DNA of 64,000 nucleotides from assembly GCF_009708005.2 (NCBI RefSeq), contig NZ_CP052757.1, positions 3,844,001 to 3,908,000 on the forward strand, read 5' to 3'. Shown piece by piece: positions 31,895-47,760 of this stretch. The first letter of the stretch is position 1, and each line of letters begins with the position of its first letter. The translations under genes and the position numbers were made by a program. This DNA is from Cellulosimicrobium protaetiae (GTDB lineage Bacteria > Actinomycetota > Actinomycetes > Actinomycetales > Cellulomonadaceae). Below the pieces are notes generated by a model. That model searched no databases. It was not told the origin of the DNA and saw only the letters and a list, made by a program, of their open reading frames with translations.

Positions 31895-32959
31895 TCACCG
31901 GTCCTTGGCGTAGAGGAAGAGGTGTCGCTCGCGAGTCATCGACAGCCCGATCACCGTACCGAGCAGCGCGCCGAGCCCTGCCGGGATCGCGACGCGGGCA
32001 CCGAGCACCACGGCGAGCAGAAGGTCACCGGAGGGTCCGAGGACGAGCATCGCCGTGGCCATGCACACCACGAGAGGTGGGAGGACCCAAGCCGTCGCCT
32101 CGAGGAGCGACACCGAACAGAGGTCGGACCTGCGGACGCGGTCGTGCAGGGCCGCTGCCAGCTCGACCCGGCGGGCACGGACGGCGGCGATCCCGAGCAG
32201 CAGGGCGAACACCCCGGCGACGACGCCGCCGAACCGGGTGATCCGGTCCGCGAACCGGGCATGCCCGTCGAACCTGGCGCCGAGCGAGGCGTTGAGCTGT
32301 CCGACGGCCGGGTCGTCCGTGCTCTCGTCGGCCGGCAACAAGGTCGAGAACAGGAGCGTCTGGAGCCGCTCGTCCTGTGGCCAGACATCCACCCAGCACT
32401 CGTCGAACACGGCCCGATCACCGCCGGGAAGCACCGCCAGGTACCCGAGCCCCGACCGTCGGCCATCGACCGGATAGGGAAAGACGCCTGCCACGCGGGT
32501 CGGGCCCCCCGTCGTCTCCAGCACACCTCCCCGGAGCCTCCCCAGGGTGCGGGCAGCGTCTTCCGAGAGCACCACCCCGCCTCCCCGGTCGACGTCGGCG
32601 TGGACCACGGAGAGAAAGCCGTCCGTCGCGTACCCCACCGGGAGCGGAGCCCCGGGGAGGCTGGACGCCGTCAGCTTCTCCTGCGGGAGCGCCAGGGCTC
32701 CCGCGGCTCGCACCCCGGAGACCTGGCCGAGCGCCTCGCAGCGCGCGCCGTCGACCCGCCCGCTCGCGACGATCGTCATCGTCGACCCTCCTGCCTCCCG
32801 GAAGGCCGCCGCGGCGCTCTCGATGCTGCGCACCGCGAGGAGATCGGCTCCGAGCAGCACCAGGCAGACCGCCCCGAGCACCGACGTGAGCAGCACGCTC
32901 CGCGTGGTCCCGCTGAGGACGTTGCGCCAGACCTCGCGCAGGATCGCCGGGAGCGTCAT
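31895..32959 (-). CDS. FtsX/MacB-like ABC permease of the bacteriocin cassette
   Basis: A 354-residue integral membrane protein. One N-terminal helix (about 20-42, SVLLTSVLGAVCLVLLGADL), a large extracytoplasmic domain (about 45-245), then three helices (FGGVVAGVFALLLGIAAVRA; ATAWVLPPLVVCMATAMLVL; the segment around VAIPAGLGALLGTVIGL). That is the MacB/LolC/FtsX arrangement, in which the permease works with a separate ATPase and moves substrate from the outer face rather than across the membrane. Its ATG overlaps the ATPase stop (ATGA). In lactococcin 972-type loci a permease and ATPase of this kind accompany the bacteriocin and are thought to give immunity or export; that role here is inference. 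Confidence 0.82.
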   Translation of the reverse strand: MTLPAILREVWRNVLSGTTRSVLLTSVLGAVCLVLLGADLLAVRSIESAAAAFREAGGSTMTIVASGRVDGARCEALGQVSGVRAAGALALPQEKLTASSLPGAPLPVGYATDGFLSVVHADVDRGGGVVLSEDAARTLGRLRGGVLETTGGPTRVAGVFPYPVDGRRSGLGYLAVLPGGDRAVFDECWVDVWPQDERLQTLLFSTLLPADESTDDPAVGQLNASLGARFDGHARFADRITRFGGVVAGVFALLLGIAAVRARRVELAAALHDRVRRSDLCSVSLLEATAWVLPPLVVCMATAMLVLGPSGDLLLAVVLGARVAIPAGLGALLGTVIGLSMTRERHLFLYAKDR

Positions 32960-33579
32960 GTCGTGGCTCCGTCCCGGGCCTCGAACCTCGCGAGGTCGAT
33001 GTGATCGGTGCAGGCGTCGCGCGTGTGCTCGTCGTGCGTGGCGACGACCACGATCGTCGCGTCGGTCGCGAGCCGCCTGATCGCGTCGTTGACGCGCCGC
33101 GCCGTCGGGAGGTCGAGCTGCGCGGTCGGCTCGTCGACGAGGAGGAGTCCCGGCCGACCGGCGATGGCGCGCGCGAGCATCAACCGCTGCGCCTCGCCTC
33201 CGGAGAGCCGCCGGAACTCCTGTGCCGCGACGGACGACAGCGCGAACCGTCCCAGGATCTCGGTCGCCTCGCGCTCGGCAGTGCGTGGGTCGAGCCCCGA
33301 GGCCAGAAGGGGGAGCGTGACATGGTCGAGGGCCGTCCGCCGGGGCGTGCCGTGCGGGTTCTGGAAGACCCATCCGACGTGGCCGATCCCCGCACGACGG
33401 ATGGACCCCTCCGTCGGTTCGGACCATCCGGCGAGCAGGCTGAGGAGGGTGCTCTTGCCTGACCCGGAGGGACCGGTCAGGGCGTAGACGCGCCCGGGCT
33501 CGAGGCGAGCATCCAGGTGCCGGAACAACCACGGGCGGCCGGGGAACCGATGACCCAGATCATCGGTCTCTAGGTGCAC
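32956..33579 (-). CDS. ABC transporter ATPase of the bacteriocin cassette
   Basis: A 207-residue stand-alone ATPase: Walker A TGPSGSGKST (36-44), Q-loop WVFQNPHGTPRRT, signature RRLSGGEAQRLMLARAIAG, Walker B LLLVDEPTAQLD and the switch His in VVATHDEHT. The MacB/LolD subfamily is indicated by size and signature. The GTG start at 33579 lies 10 nt inside the end of the adaptor gene; the stop overlaps the permease start. The tight overlaps indicate one polycistronic message. Confidence 0.9.
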   Translation of the reverse strand: MHLETDDLGHRFPGRPWLFRHLDARLEPGRVYALTGPSGSGKSTLLSLLAGWSEPTEGSIRRAGIGHVGWVFQNPHGTPRRTALDHVTLPLLASGLDPRTAEREATEILGRFALSSVAAQEFRRLSGGEAQRLMLARAIAGRPGLLLVDEPTAQLDLPTARRVNDAIRRLATDATIVVVATHDEHTRDACTDHIDLARFEARDGATT

Positions 33580-34613
33580 GGCGTGCCTGGCGCCGGGTCC
33601 GTGTCCACGGTCGTGAGGGGGACCGGCCCGTCGACGACGACGAACGTCTGACCCAGCTGTGACCCGGCGATGCCTACCGTGCGCACCGCACCGTCGGACA
33701 GGACGCAGCCGCGACCGTCCGCTGCGCCGAACAGCGCGGACGGTGGGACGACCGACACCGTCTGCGGCGCAGCGAGCACGAGCTGGGCGGTCGGCGCACC
33801 GGCGCGGCCGGCGTCGCCGTCGTTGCTCGTCGGCTGGAGCGACGGCAGCGGGCTGAGCTGCACGAGTGCCGCAGGGTCGGAGACCGCGAGTGCGGCGTCG
33901 ACGGAGACGCTCGTCCCGTCGACGACCAGAACGCGACCGCCGGGAACCAGCCCCTCGGGCGGCTCCGCGACGGCGACGCTCTCGAGGTCGCCCGGGACCG
34001 AGGCCACCGGGTCCCCCGCCGAGACCGTGCTCCCGACCGTCGCCAGGCACTCGTTGACCGACGTCGACGGCGCGGGCAGCCACACGATGCGGTCGATCGG
34101 CACGCGGTCGAGAGCACCGGTCTTCTCGCCCGCCTGCTCGTAGAGGTCGCGCAGGGCCCGGAGCGCGGCCCTCCGCAACGGCCCCTCTGCGTCGACCTGG
34201 TAGCCGAGGCGCGCCAGCTCGGTCTGGAGTGCGGTGACGTCCTCCCCCTCGTCCCCGATGGACAGGTCGCGCCACAACGGCACCGATGTCGCCAGGCCGA
34301 CGAGCGGGGCGCCGTCCACCGTCAGCGCCGCCTTCCCCGACTCCATCGGCACACCGACCTTGCAGTGGGACGTCGTGACCCGGCCGGACGCCGGCGCGGT
34401 GAGCGCGAGGTCGTCGCCGCGCGACAGCCTCAGCTCGACCGGTCGCGGGTCGTCGAACTCCGCCTCTCCCACCGGGAAGTCGAGCGAGCGCTCAGGGGTG
34501 GCGACCGCCGACGGCGTCACCGGCGTCATGTACACGACGGCCCCGACCACGCCGAGCGCCGCGCACAGACATGCGCCCACGGCCGCGAGGCCGATCTTGG
34601 TCCACGAGGCCAT
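33570..34613 (-). CDS. Membrane-anchored adaptor with peptidoglycan-binding-like segment
   Basis: 347 residues; an N-terminal anchor (about 7-29, [20 protein letters not shown]), then an extracytoplasmic chain. A segment around LSIGDEGEDVTALQTELARLGYQVDAEGPL fits the PG_binding_1 fold (written in part only), and the flanking strands (LTAPASGRVTTSHCKVG; ATVGSTVSAGDPVASVPG) resemble lipoyl/barrel-sandwich halves of HlyD-type adaptors. Gram-positive adaptors with this composition accompany MacB-type transporters. It begins 4 bp after the lipoprotein gene and overlaps the ATPase gene. It probably links the transporter to the wall. Confidence 0.75.
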   Translation of the reverse strand: MASWTKIGLAAVGACLCAALGVVGAVVYMTPVTPSAVATPERSLDFPVGEAEFDDPRPVELRLSRGDDLALTAPASGRVTTSHCKVGVPMESGKAALTVDGAPLVGLATSVPLWRDLSIGDEGEDVTALQTELARLGYQVDAEGPLRRAALRALRDLYEQAGEKTGALDRVPIDRIVWLPAPSTSVNECLATVGSTVSAGDPVASVPGDLESVAVAEPPEGLVPGGRVLVVDGTSVSVDAALAVSDPAALVQLSPLPSLQPTSNDGDAGRAGAPTAQLVLAAPQTVSVVPPSALFGAADGRGCVLSDGAVRTVGIAGSQLGQTFVVVDGPVPLTTVDTDPAPGTPCT

Positions 34614-34616
34614 CGA

Positions 34617-35255
34617 CTACTGCTGCTGTTCCAGGATCCCCAGCGGGTCCACGGAGCACGACCGCAACGCCTCTTGGAGATCCGTCGGCAGTGCGCCGAA
34701 CTCGACGAACCGACCCTCGTTGTCCCGGGTGTAGTCCTCGGCGTCGTAGTCGGCGGGCACGACGCCGGCCGTGACCAGGCACTGCGCGCCGATGGTCGCC
34801 CAGTCGAGGTTCTCGGGGTTGATCCGCATGATGTCGTACATGGACCCGACGGCATCCTCGCCGCTGGTGGCAGAACACTCGTCGATCAGCGCGTCGCTCT
34901 CCTCCGGGTTCGGCGCGGGCGAGGTGGAGAAACCACCGTCAGGGTTGTAGCCCTTGAACGTGATCCCCTTGCCGGCGAGGCACGCCGTGAAGAGCTCGAC
35001 CATCTCAGCGTGCTCCGCGTCCGTGATCACGCTGTCGGCGAGGACACCGCGCGCGAAGTCCGAGTCCGTGTCCCGGTACGTCTGCGCGAACTCGGCGGCG
35101 TACGGGCCGGTGAACTCTGGCACGGGACCGTCGGTCGAGCCCGGCGGCACGTTCGCCGTCGCCCCGCCGTCCCCGCTACCGCCGCAGCCCCCGAGCACAC
35201 CGACCATGATCATCGACGCCGTCACGATGACGGCTCGACCCACGTACCTACGCAC
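34617..35255 (-). CDS. Putative lipoprotein of the bacteriocin cassette
   Basis: A 212-residue predicted lipoprotein: Arg-rich start, hydrophobic segment and lipobox LGGC with Cys24 as the lipidation site. The mature part is acidic and has several cysteines (ACLAGKG, DECSAT, AQCLVTAG, RSCSVDPLG) that could form disulphides. I do not recognise the family. GTG 35255 is chosen with a G-rich stretch upstream; TTG 35273 is an alternative. It follows the bacteriocin gene across a hairpin and precedes the adaptor by 4 bp. A surface lipoprotein in this place is a candidate immunity or receptor protein (inference). Confidence 0.72.
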   Translation of the reverse strand: MRRYVGRAVIVTASMIMVGVLGGCGGSGDGGATANVPPGSTDGPVPEFTGPYAAEFAQTYRDTDSDFARGVLADSVITDAEHAEMVELFTACLAGKGITFKGYNPDGGFSTSPAPNPEESDALIDECSATSGEDAVGSMYDIMRINPENLDWATIGAQCLVTAGVVPADYDAEDYTRDNEGRFVEFGALPTDLQEALRSCSVDPLGILEQQQ

Positions 35256-35297
35256 ACGCCCCCCAAAGAACAAACGTCAGAGACCCAGCACCCTCGC

Positions 35298-35332
35298 CTG
35301 CTGCGGGCGGCTCCAGCAGCCGCCCGCAGCAG
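35298..35332 (-). terminator. Attenuator-type hairpin after the bacteriocin gene
   Basis: A perfect 15-bp stem (35298-35312 with 35318-35332) with a 5-nt loop starts 6 bp past the bacteriocin stop and ends 42 bp before the lipoprotein start. It would let the bacteriocin message outnumber the downstream operon, or protect its 3' end. Confidence 0.8.
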
Positions 35333-35338
35333 CGCTGC

Positions 35339-35635
35339 CTACGCGAAGGCGTAGTGGCAGGAGTTACCGCCACCCGGGTTCGGGTAGATGCTGGAGTACG
35401 ACCACAGGCCCCCGGACTTCCAAGGGCTACGGACGAGCTCGTGCGGTGTCTTGACGCTCGACCGGTGAGTCTTGCTGGCGTGGTAGTAGTTCGACTCCAG
35501 GATCATCGTCGTGTACTGCCAGTACCACTTGCCACCGTCTCGGTACTCCAGCCCTGCAGCCGCCGGACCGGCGGTGCCGAGTCCCATACCCACGGCCAGG
35601 GCGACGGTGCACACCGCCGTGATGATCTTCCTCAT
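35339..35635 (-). CDS. Lactococcin 972-family bacteriocin precursor
   Basis: A 98-residue secreted peptide. Residues 1-27 form a Sec signal peptide (MRKIITAVCT, hydrophobic core, cleavage after PAAA), leaving a mature peptide of about 71 residues starting GLEYRDGGKWYWQY. The stretch ESNYYHASKTHRSSV (47-61) closely follows the pattern I recall for lactococcin 972 (SNYHHGSKTHSATV), and the Gly-Trp start and aromatic C-terminus fit. Lactococcin 972 is Sec-secreted, unmodified, forms a homodimer and blocks septum formation by binding lipid II. ATG 35635 has GGGGGA 5 nt upstream. There is one Cys (93) in the mature part. Family assignment is strong by motif; activity is inference. Confidence 0.87.
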   Translation of the reverse strand: MRKIITAVCTVALAVGMGLGTAGPAAAGLEYRDGGKWYWQYTTMILESNYYHASKTHRSSVKTPHELVRSPWKSGGLWSYSSIYPNPGGGNSCHYAFA

Positions 35636-35763
35636 GGCTGTCCCCCATCAGTCATGCGCCACCCCCATTGACGACGCGGAGCAGAGGCTAGCCCCGAGCC
35701 ATACCCGCCCCCCTGATGAGCTCACATCCTGGACAATCCAGTCGTCACCCCTGGTAGAAAGCA

Positions 35764-35805
35764 GGGGCGCGCGGCGTCGGCGAGAAGCCGTACGCCACGC
35801 GCCCC
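35764..35805 (-). terminator. rpoC terminator hairpin
   Basis: A long imperfect stem: 35764-35771 with 35798-35805, one mismatch, 35773-35777 with 35792-35796, and an inner 4-bp stem. It begins 17 bp past the rpoC stop and isolates the polymerase operon from the bacteriocin gene. The remaining 128 bp to the bacteriocin start should hold its promoter; TAGCCT near 35689 on the minus strand is a weak -10 candidate. Confidence 0.75.
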
Positions 35806-35822
35806 GCGCGGTGCTCGATCTG

Positions 35823-39704
<3,882 letters not shown>

Positions 39705-39820
39705 GTTGTCCTACTTCCTTCGCCTGCCGGGACCGGCCGTGGCCGGCCCCGACGCCAAAAAGACGGTTGGTGTGGGGGTCGTCGGTGGGAGCAGGGTGAC
39801 CCGCTCCCACCTGCCCGAGA

Positions 39821-43345
<3,525 letters not shown>

Positions 43346-43779
43346 GAGGGGTCCTTCCCTGCAGATCGAAAGAACGCTGCACCGCCGGGCTGGACACGAT
43401 CACCGCCGCCACGACACCTCGCGGACGCGCACGTACGTCGACGAGGGGGTCGGGGGTATATGAGATCGGGGGCACAGGACAGCGCAAAGCGTGAGCATAC
43501 CCCAAAGAGGCATCGCCATACAACCCCGGGGCGCGCTCCCCCGCCCGGCACGGACGCGGGGCGTCCCACCGGCACTCGCGCGGGCCTCGTCGCCCGCCAT
43601 CGACCCGTCGGACGGGTCGCGAACCTTGCTGGTGCCGACCTCGCTGTCCTGCGTCGTCGACCCGCACATGGTGGCACACTCGTGGCCGTTCCGTGAAGCC
43701 GGTGCGACCGCCCGGCTGCCCGACGACGTCCCGCACCCACCCTCCCGGCCCGCCCTCGCCGTCGGACGGCGGGAAGACG
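43346..43779 (-). promoter_or_regulatory. rpoB leader and promoter region
   Basis: No gene is supported between the rplL terminator and rpoB. On the minus strand TTGCGC is followed after 18-19 nt by the AT-rich TCATATA around 43456-43463, a possible rpoB promoter about 115 nt upstream of the start. A hairpin (43601-43608 with 43612-43619, 8 bp) lies farther up. A separate rpoB promoter downstream of rplJL is known in several actinobacteria. Confidence 0.45.
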
Positions 43780-43815
43780 ACGAGGCCCGCACCCCGGGTG
43801 GGGTGCGGGCCTCGT
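43780..43815 (-). terminator. Hairpin after rplL
   Basis: A perfect 16-bp stem (43780-43795 with 43800-43815) with a GGGT loop lies 41 bp past the rplL stop. It ends or attenuates the rplJL message before rpoB. Confidence 0.85.
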
Positions 43816-43856
43816 GCGGCGTGCTGGCCGGCCCCGTCAGGACGGGACCGGCGAGA

Positions 43857-44246
43857 TCACTTGAGGGTGACCGTGGCGCCGGCGCCCTCGAGGGCAGCCT
43901 TGGCCTTCTCGGCCGTCTCCTTGTTCGCGCCCTCCAGGACCGGCTTCGGGGCACCGTCCACGAGGTCCTTGGCCTCCTTCAGGCCGAGGGACGTGAGCGC
44001 GCGCACCTCCTTGATGACCTGGATCTTCTTGTCGCCGGCAGCCTCGAGGATGACGTCGAACTCGTCCTTCTCCTCCTCGGCCGGGGCGTCGCCCGAGCCA
44101 CCCGCGGGGGCGGCGACCGCGACGGCGGCGGGGGCGGCGGCGGTGACCTCGAAGGTCTCCTCGAAGGCCTTCACGAACTCGTTGAGCTCGATGAGGGTGA
44201 GCTCCTTGAACTGCTCGATGAGCTCGTCGGTGCTGAGCTTCGCCAT
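43857..44246 (-). CDS. rplL: 50S ribosomal protein L7/L12
   Basis: Stalk protein that recruits translation GTPases, present as dimers on L10. 129 residues: N-terminal dimerisation helices ([20 protein letters not shown]), an Ala/Pro/Gly-rich hinge (about 40-55), and a C-terminal domain with [23 protein letters not shown] 44246. Confidence 0.97.
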   Translation of the reverse strand: MAKLSTDELIEQFKELTLIELNEFVKAFEETFEVTAAAPAAVAVAAPAGGSGDAPAEEEKDEFDVILEAAGDKKIQVIKEVRALTSLGLKEAKDLVDGAPKPVLEGANKETAEKAKAALEGAGATVTLK

Positions 44247-44360
44247 GATGGCGTTCCTTTCGGTCGGTGCTCGGCAGCGGCCCGGTGCGGGCCTGCCAGA
44301 AGCGGGGTGTGTGCTTGCGCTGCGTGGATCACGAGACCGGGGCGAGCCCCGGGCGCGGGA

Positions 44361-44891
44361 TCAGGCGGCAGCGCCCTCCGATTCCTGCTTCTGACGCAGG
44401 GCATCGATGACGCGGGCGGCCTGGGCGGTGTTCGCGGTGAAGACGTAGGCAGCCTGGAAGAGCTTGGCCTTCATCGCGCCGGCCGCCTTGGCCAGCAGGA
44501 CCTCGCGGGACTCGAGGTCCGCGAGCTTCGTGACCTCCGCGGCGGTCAGGGGGCGCCCGTCGAGGACACCGCCCTTGATGACCAGTGCGGGGTTCGCCTT
44601 GGCGAAGTCACGCAGACCCTTGGCAGCCTCGACCGGGTCCCCGGTGACGAAGGCGATTGCCGACGGGCCCTGCAGGTCGGCGTCGAGTCCCTCGACACCG
44701 GCCTCCTTGGCCGCGATGGCGGTCAGCGTGTTCTTCACCACGGCGTAGGTTGCGTTGCCGCTGAGCGACCGACGCAGCTGCTTGAGCTGCGCGACGGTGA
44801 GCCCGCGGTACTCGGTCAGCACGGCAGCGTTCGAGTCGCGGAACTTGTCCGAGATCTCGGCGACTGCGGCTGCCTTGTCCGGCCTCGCCAT
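44361..44891 (-). CDS. rplJ: 50S ribosomal protein L10
   Basis: 176 residues: [20 protein letters not shown] and the C-terminal L12-binding helix typical of the family, ending in an Ala/Glu tail. In many bacteria L10 (with L12) binds its own leader mRNA to repress rplJL. ATG 44891 has GGAAGG upstream. It is preceded by a leader of about 215 nt rather than by rplA, which is displaced 8.8 kb upstream. Confidence 0.96.
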   Translation of the reverse strand: MARPDKAAAVAEISDKFRDSNAAVLTEYRGLTVAQLKQLRRSLSGNATYAVVKNTLTAIAAKEAGVEGLDADLQGPSAIAFVTGDPVEAAKGLRDFAKANPALVIKGGVLDGRPLTAAEVTKLADLESREVLLAKAAGAMKAKLFQAAYVFTANTAQAARVIDALRQKQESEGAAA

Positions 44892-45107
44892 GGCAATCCT
44901 TCCGGTGGTGGTACCACCGGCGTCCGTCCCGGAACGAGAAAGAGCCCCGCGCAGGCGCGGGGCTCGCAATCGCACGCACGGCGGGGCCGGGCGGACGTCG
45001 TCGATTCGCTACCTGCGCTGGCCTCCACCTCGTGGTGGGACTTCGATCCGTCACGTCCTGCAGACGGAGTCTGCGGGCAGCGTCGGACGACCGGCGGTCT
45101 TGGGTAC
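44892..45107 (-). ncRNA. Candidate L10 leader RNA
   Basis: From the predicted start site near 45107 to the rplJ start there are about 215 nt with no gene and a strong internal hairpin. Length and position fit an L10-binding leader, which represses rplJL when L10 is in excess. The conserved L10-binding fold was not modelled, so this is assigned by position. Confidence 0.5.
44942..44965 (-). terminator. Hairpin with U-rich tail in the rplJ leader
   Basis: A 10-11-bp perfect GC stem closed by a very small loop, followed on the minus strand by TTTCTCGTT. It lies 51 nt upstream of the rplJ start. It is one of the few hairpins here with a U-rich tail, so it may be a true intrinsic terminator acting as an attenuator, or the end of transcripts coming from the CHAT gene. 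Confidence 0.7.
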
Positions 45108-45113
45108 ACGCCC

Positions 45114-45142
45114 ATCGTACGGGACGTCGGCACGTGCTCCAA
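45114..45142 (-). promoter_or_regulatory. rplJL promoter
   Basis: TTGGAG (45137-45142) and TACGAT (45114-45119) on the minus strand with an ideal 17-nt spacer. It lies between the CHAT gene and rplJ, giving rplJL its own transcription independent of rplA. Confidence 0.72.
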
Positions 45143-45178
45143 ACCGCGGTCGTCCGCGACGGCATCTCCGCCGCACGG

Positions 45179-47752
45179 TCAGAGCACCAGGGGGCCGAAG
45201 CAGACGAGCGGGACGGGCTCGGGCTCGTCGGCGACGGCGCGGGCGAGCGCCGTCCCCGGCATCGCGCCGTCGCGCAGCTCGGCGTGGAGCGACGGCATGA
45301 CGCGCGCGGCGACGTCGTCGCGCAACGGGGCCACGCTCGCGACCACGGCGCGCGCGCCGAGCCGCAGCAGGACGCTCGTCAGGCCGAGCGACTCGCCGCC
45401 GATGCGCGGCGTCGAGAGCCCCACCTCGCACGCGGACAGGACGACGACGACGCCGTGCAGGTCGATGCCGTCGAGCTCGTGCGCGAACAGCGGCCCGTCG
45501 GCGAGCCGGAGCGAGGAGAAGAGCGGGTTGTCGGTCTCGTGCGTCCCGTGCGCCGCGAGGTGGACGACCCCCGCCGTCCGGAGCCCGTCGACCACGGCCT
45601 CGCACGTGGCGTCCTCGCCCGCGAGCGCGTCCGACCCCTCCCAGACGGACGCGACGAGCTTGGCCTCCGCGCTCGAGAACCGCAGCCCGGGGCCGGCGAC
45701 GACGAGCGCCTCGTCGGCGCGCCGTGTCGGTTCGCCGATCCGCAGGTCCACCCACGAGTTGGCCCACGTCCGCAGACCCCGACGTGACGGCAGCGACGCC
45801 CACGGGAGCGCGAGCAGCAGGTCGCGCGCCGCGACGTGCAGGTCGCCGTCCGCCTCGAGGGGTGCGACCAGCGCCTCGTCGAGAGCGGTCAGGGTGCGCG
45901 TGAGCGACGCGACGGCCGCCTCGCGCATCGGGACGGGGATGAGCACGTTCGACAGCACCGCGAAGTCGGCGCGGGCACGGCGTACCTGCTCGGCGACCGT
46001 CGTGCGCCGCGCGAGCCGCACGAGCCGCGTCCCCTCGGCGGAGACACGGACCGCGCGCACGTCGTCGCCGTCGAGCACGAGGTCGGCGACGACGGCGTCG
46101 GAGCCCGCCGCGGAGAGCCCCGCACGGAGGCGGCGCTCCGTCGCGGCGACCGGGGTCGCCGCCCCTCCGCCGTGCTGCCACGCGCGACGTCGGGCGTCGT
46201 CCTGCAGCCGACGCGCTGCCCGCAGGTGGTCCTGTCGTCGAGCGAGGTACGCCGGGTCCGAGGGGGCACCGAGAGCACGTGCCGCCTCGACCTCGCGACG
46301 CGCCGAGGCGAGGAGGTCCGCGAGGACCGGGTCCGACGGCGGTCGCACGCGGCCGGTGCCCGCGAACGCCGCACGACCGCGCTCGACCGCGTCGAAGATG
46401 GTCCCCGGTCGCCGCGTCCGGAGCGCCGCGTCCACGTCGACGTTGCCGAGCCGGACCCCGTGCACCGCCGACGCGGTCACGGCGTCCACGGAGCCGAGCC
46501 GTGCACGGTGCTCGGCGAGGGCGGACTGGCCGCGGCGCACGGCCCGGACGCCACCCCGGCGGTCCCCGGCCGCGAACGCGAGCTGGGCGAGCACGGCCTC
46601 GTGCTGCAGGCGCACGGGGAGCGGCGCCCGGTCGAGCCGTGCGGGGACGAGCGCGAGGACGTCTCGTGCGGCGGGCACGTCGCCCGCGGACACGAGCCAC
46701 TCGGCCGCTAGGAGCTGCGCCGGGATCGTCACGCCGAGTCCGGCGACGCCGCCGAGAGTTTCGCCCTCGCGCGCGAGGTCGAGAGCCCACGTGGCGTGGC
46801 GCCGTGCCGTCGTCGGCGTCACGGCGTCCGCGCGGTGCTCCGTGAGCGCCGCCTGCAGCTCGGCGACCCGGGCACGCAGCATCCACGGGGCGTTCCCGAG
46901 CCGGTCGAACCGGCGCGACGCCGACCGGGCCAGACGGCGGGCGTCGGCGTACCGCCGCAGACCGAGGACGACCCGCGACCGCACGAGCTCGACCTCGGCA
47001 AGGTCGCGCAGCATGCGGTACCGGGAGAGCTGCGCGCGCGCCTCCCCCAGCGCGTCGTCGGCCTCGGTCAGCAGACCGGCGTCGAGCAGCACCTGGGCGC
47101 GGTCGATGAGCCCGACGGCGGCGTGCCGGTCCGGCGCCTGCTCGGCGGCCTCGTCCATCGCACGGAGTGCGACGGGGAGATCACCACGGAGGTACTCCGC
47201 GTACCCCAGGTTGTGACGTGCCTTGGAGACGAGGAGGTCGTCCCCGAGGGCACTCCCCCGGCGCACGGCGTCGTCCAGGTCGCGGCTCGCTCCCTCCGCG
47301 TCGCCGAGCTCGAGGCGCAGCGACCCGAGGTTCAGCATGAGCACCGCGGCGTCGAGAGGGCGCGCGTCGTCGACGACGTCGACCGCCGTCTCCATCTCGA
47401 CGAGCGCCGCCGTGACGTCGCCGGACCGCAGCCGCAGGAGCCCGCGCTGCGAACGCACGACGAAGGCGAGCTCGCGCATCGCCAGCACAGCACCGCGTTC
47501 CTCGACCTCGGCGAGACGCTCGTACGCGCCGTCGACGTCGCCTGTGAGCTCGAACTCGGAGAGCGCAAGACCGAGGAGAGCGCGCGCAGCGACGTACGCG
47601 TCGCCCCTCCCCGCACCCTCGCCCGCGGCGTCGACCTCACGGACGATCTCCTCGAACGCGCGGCTCGCGCGGTGGTGCTGCCCACGTGCGTTGATCGCCT
47701 GCGCGGCAGCCAGACGGGAATCGAGCGTGGCCTGGCCGCTGCGCACCACCAC
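45179..47752 (-). CDS. TPR-CHAT caspase-like protease
   Basis: 857 residues without signal peptide or membrane helix. About residues 10-430 are helical repeats of TPR type (ALLGLALSEFELTGDVDGAY, NLGYAEYLRGDLPVALRAMD and similar), followed by a linker and a C-terminal CHAT domain (about 590-857). The catalytic dyad is intact: His735 in HLAAHGTHETDNPLF and Cys775 in VVLSACEVG. CHAT proteases are caspase relatives; TPR-CHAT proteins are known as effectors that cut a partner after activation (type III-E CRISPR Craspase, gasdermin-linked systems). Start is one of three consecutive GTGs at 47752 with GAGGTG upstream, 8 bp after the subtilase stop, so the two proteases are co-expressed. Target and trigger are unknown. 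Confidence 0.88.
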   Translation of the reverse strand: MVVRSGQATLDSRLAAAQAINARGQHHRASRAFEEIVREVDAAGEGAGRGDAYVAARALLGLALSEFELTGDVDGAYERLAEVEERGAVLAMRELAFVVRSQRGLLRLRSGDVTAALVEMETAVDVVDDARPLDAAVLMLNLGSLRLELGDAEGASRDLDDAVRRGSALGDDLLVSKARHNLGYAEYLRGDLPVALRAMDEAAEQAPDRHAAVGLIDRAQVLLDAGLLTEADDALGEARAQLSRYRMLRDLAEVELVRSRVVLGLRRYADARRLARSASRRFDRLGNAPWMLRARVAELQAALTEHRADAVTPTTARRHATWALDLAREGETLGGVAGLGVTIPAQLLAAEWLVSAGDVPAARDVLALVPARLDRAPLPVRLQHEAVLAQLAFAAGDRRGGVRAVRRGQSALAEHRARLGSVDAVTASAVHGVRLGNVDVDAALRTRRPGTIFDAVERGRAAFAGTGRVRPPSDPVLADLLASARREVEAARALGAPSDPAYLARRQDHLRAARRLQDDARRRAWQHGGGAATPVAATERRLRAGLSAAGSDAVVADLVLDGDDVRAVRVSAEGTRLVRLARRTTVAEQVRRARADFAVLSNVLIPVPMREAAVASLTRTLTALDEALVAPLEADGDLHVAARDLLLALPWASLPSRRGLRTWANSWVDLRIGEPTRRADEALVVAGPGLRFSSAEAKLVASVWEGSDALAGEDATCEAVVDGLRTAGVVHLAAHGTHETDNPLFSSLRLADGPLFAHELDGIDLHGVVVVLSACEVGLSTPRIGGESLGLTSVLLRLGARAVVASVAPLRDDVAARVMPSLHAELRDGAMPGTALARAVADEPEPVPLVCFGPLVL

Positions 47753-47760
47753 TCATCACC

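Noticed and set aside
31895-35635. Bacteriocin islet considered as a transposon or prophage remnant
   Set aside because: No transposase, integrase, target duplication or att-like repeats were seen at its borders; base composition resembles the neighbours.
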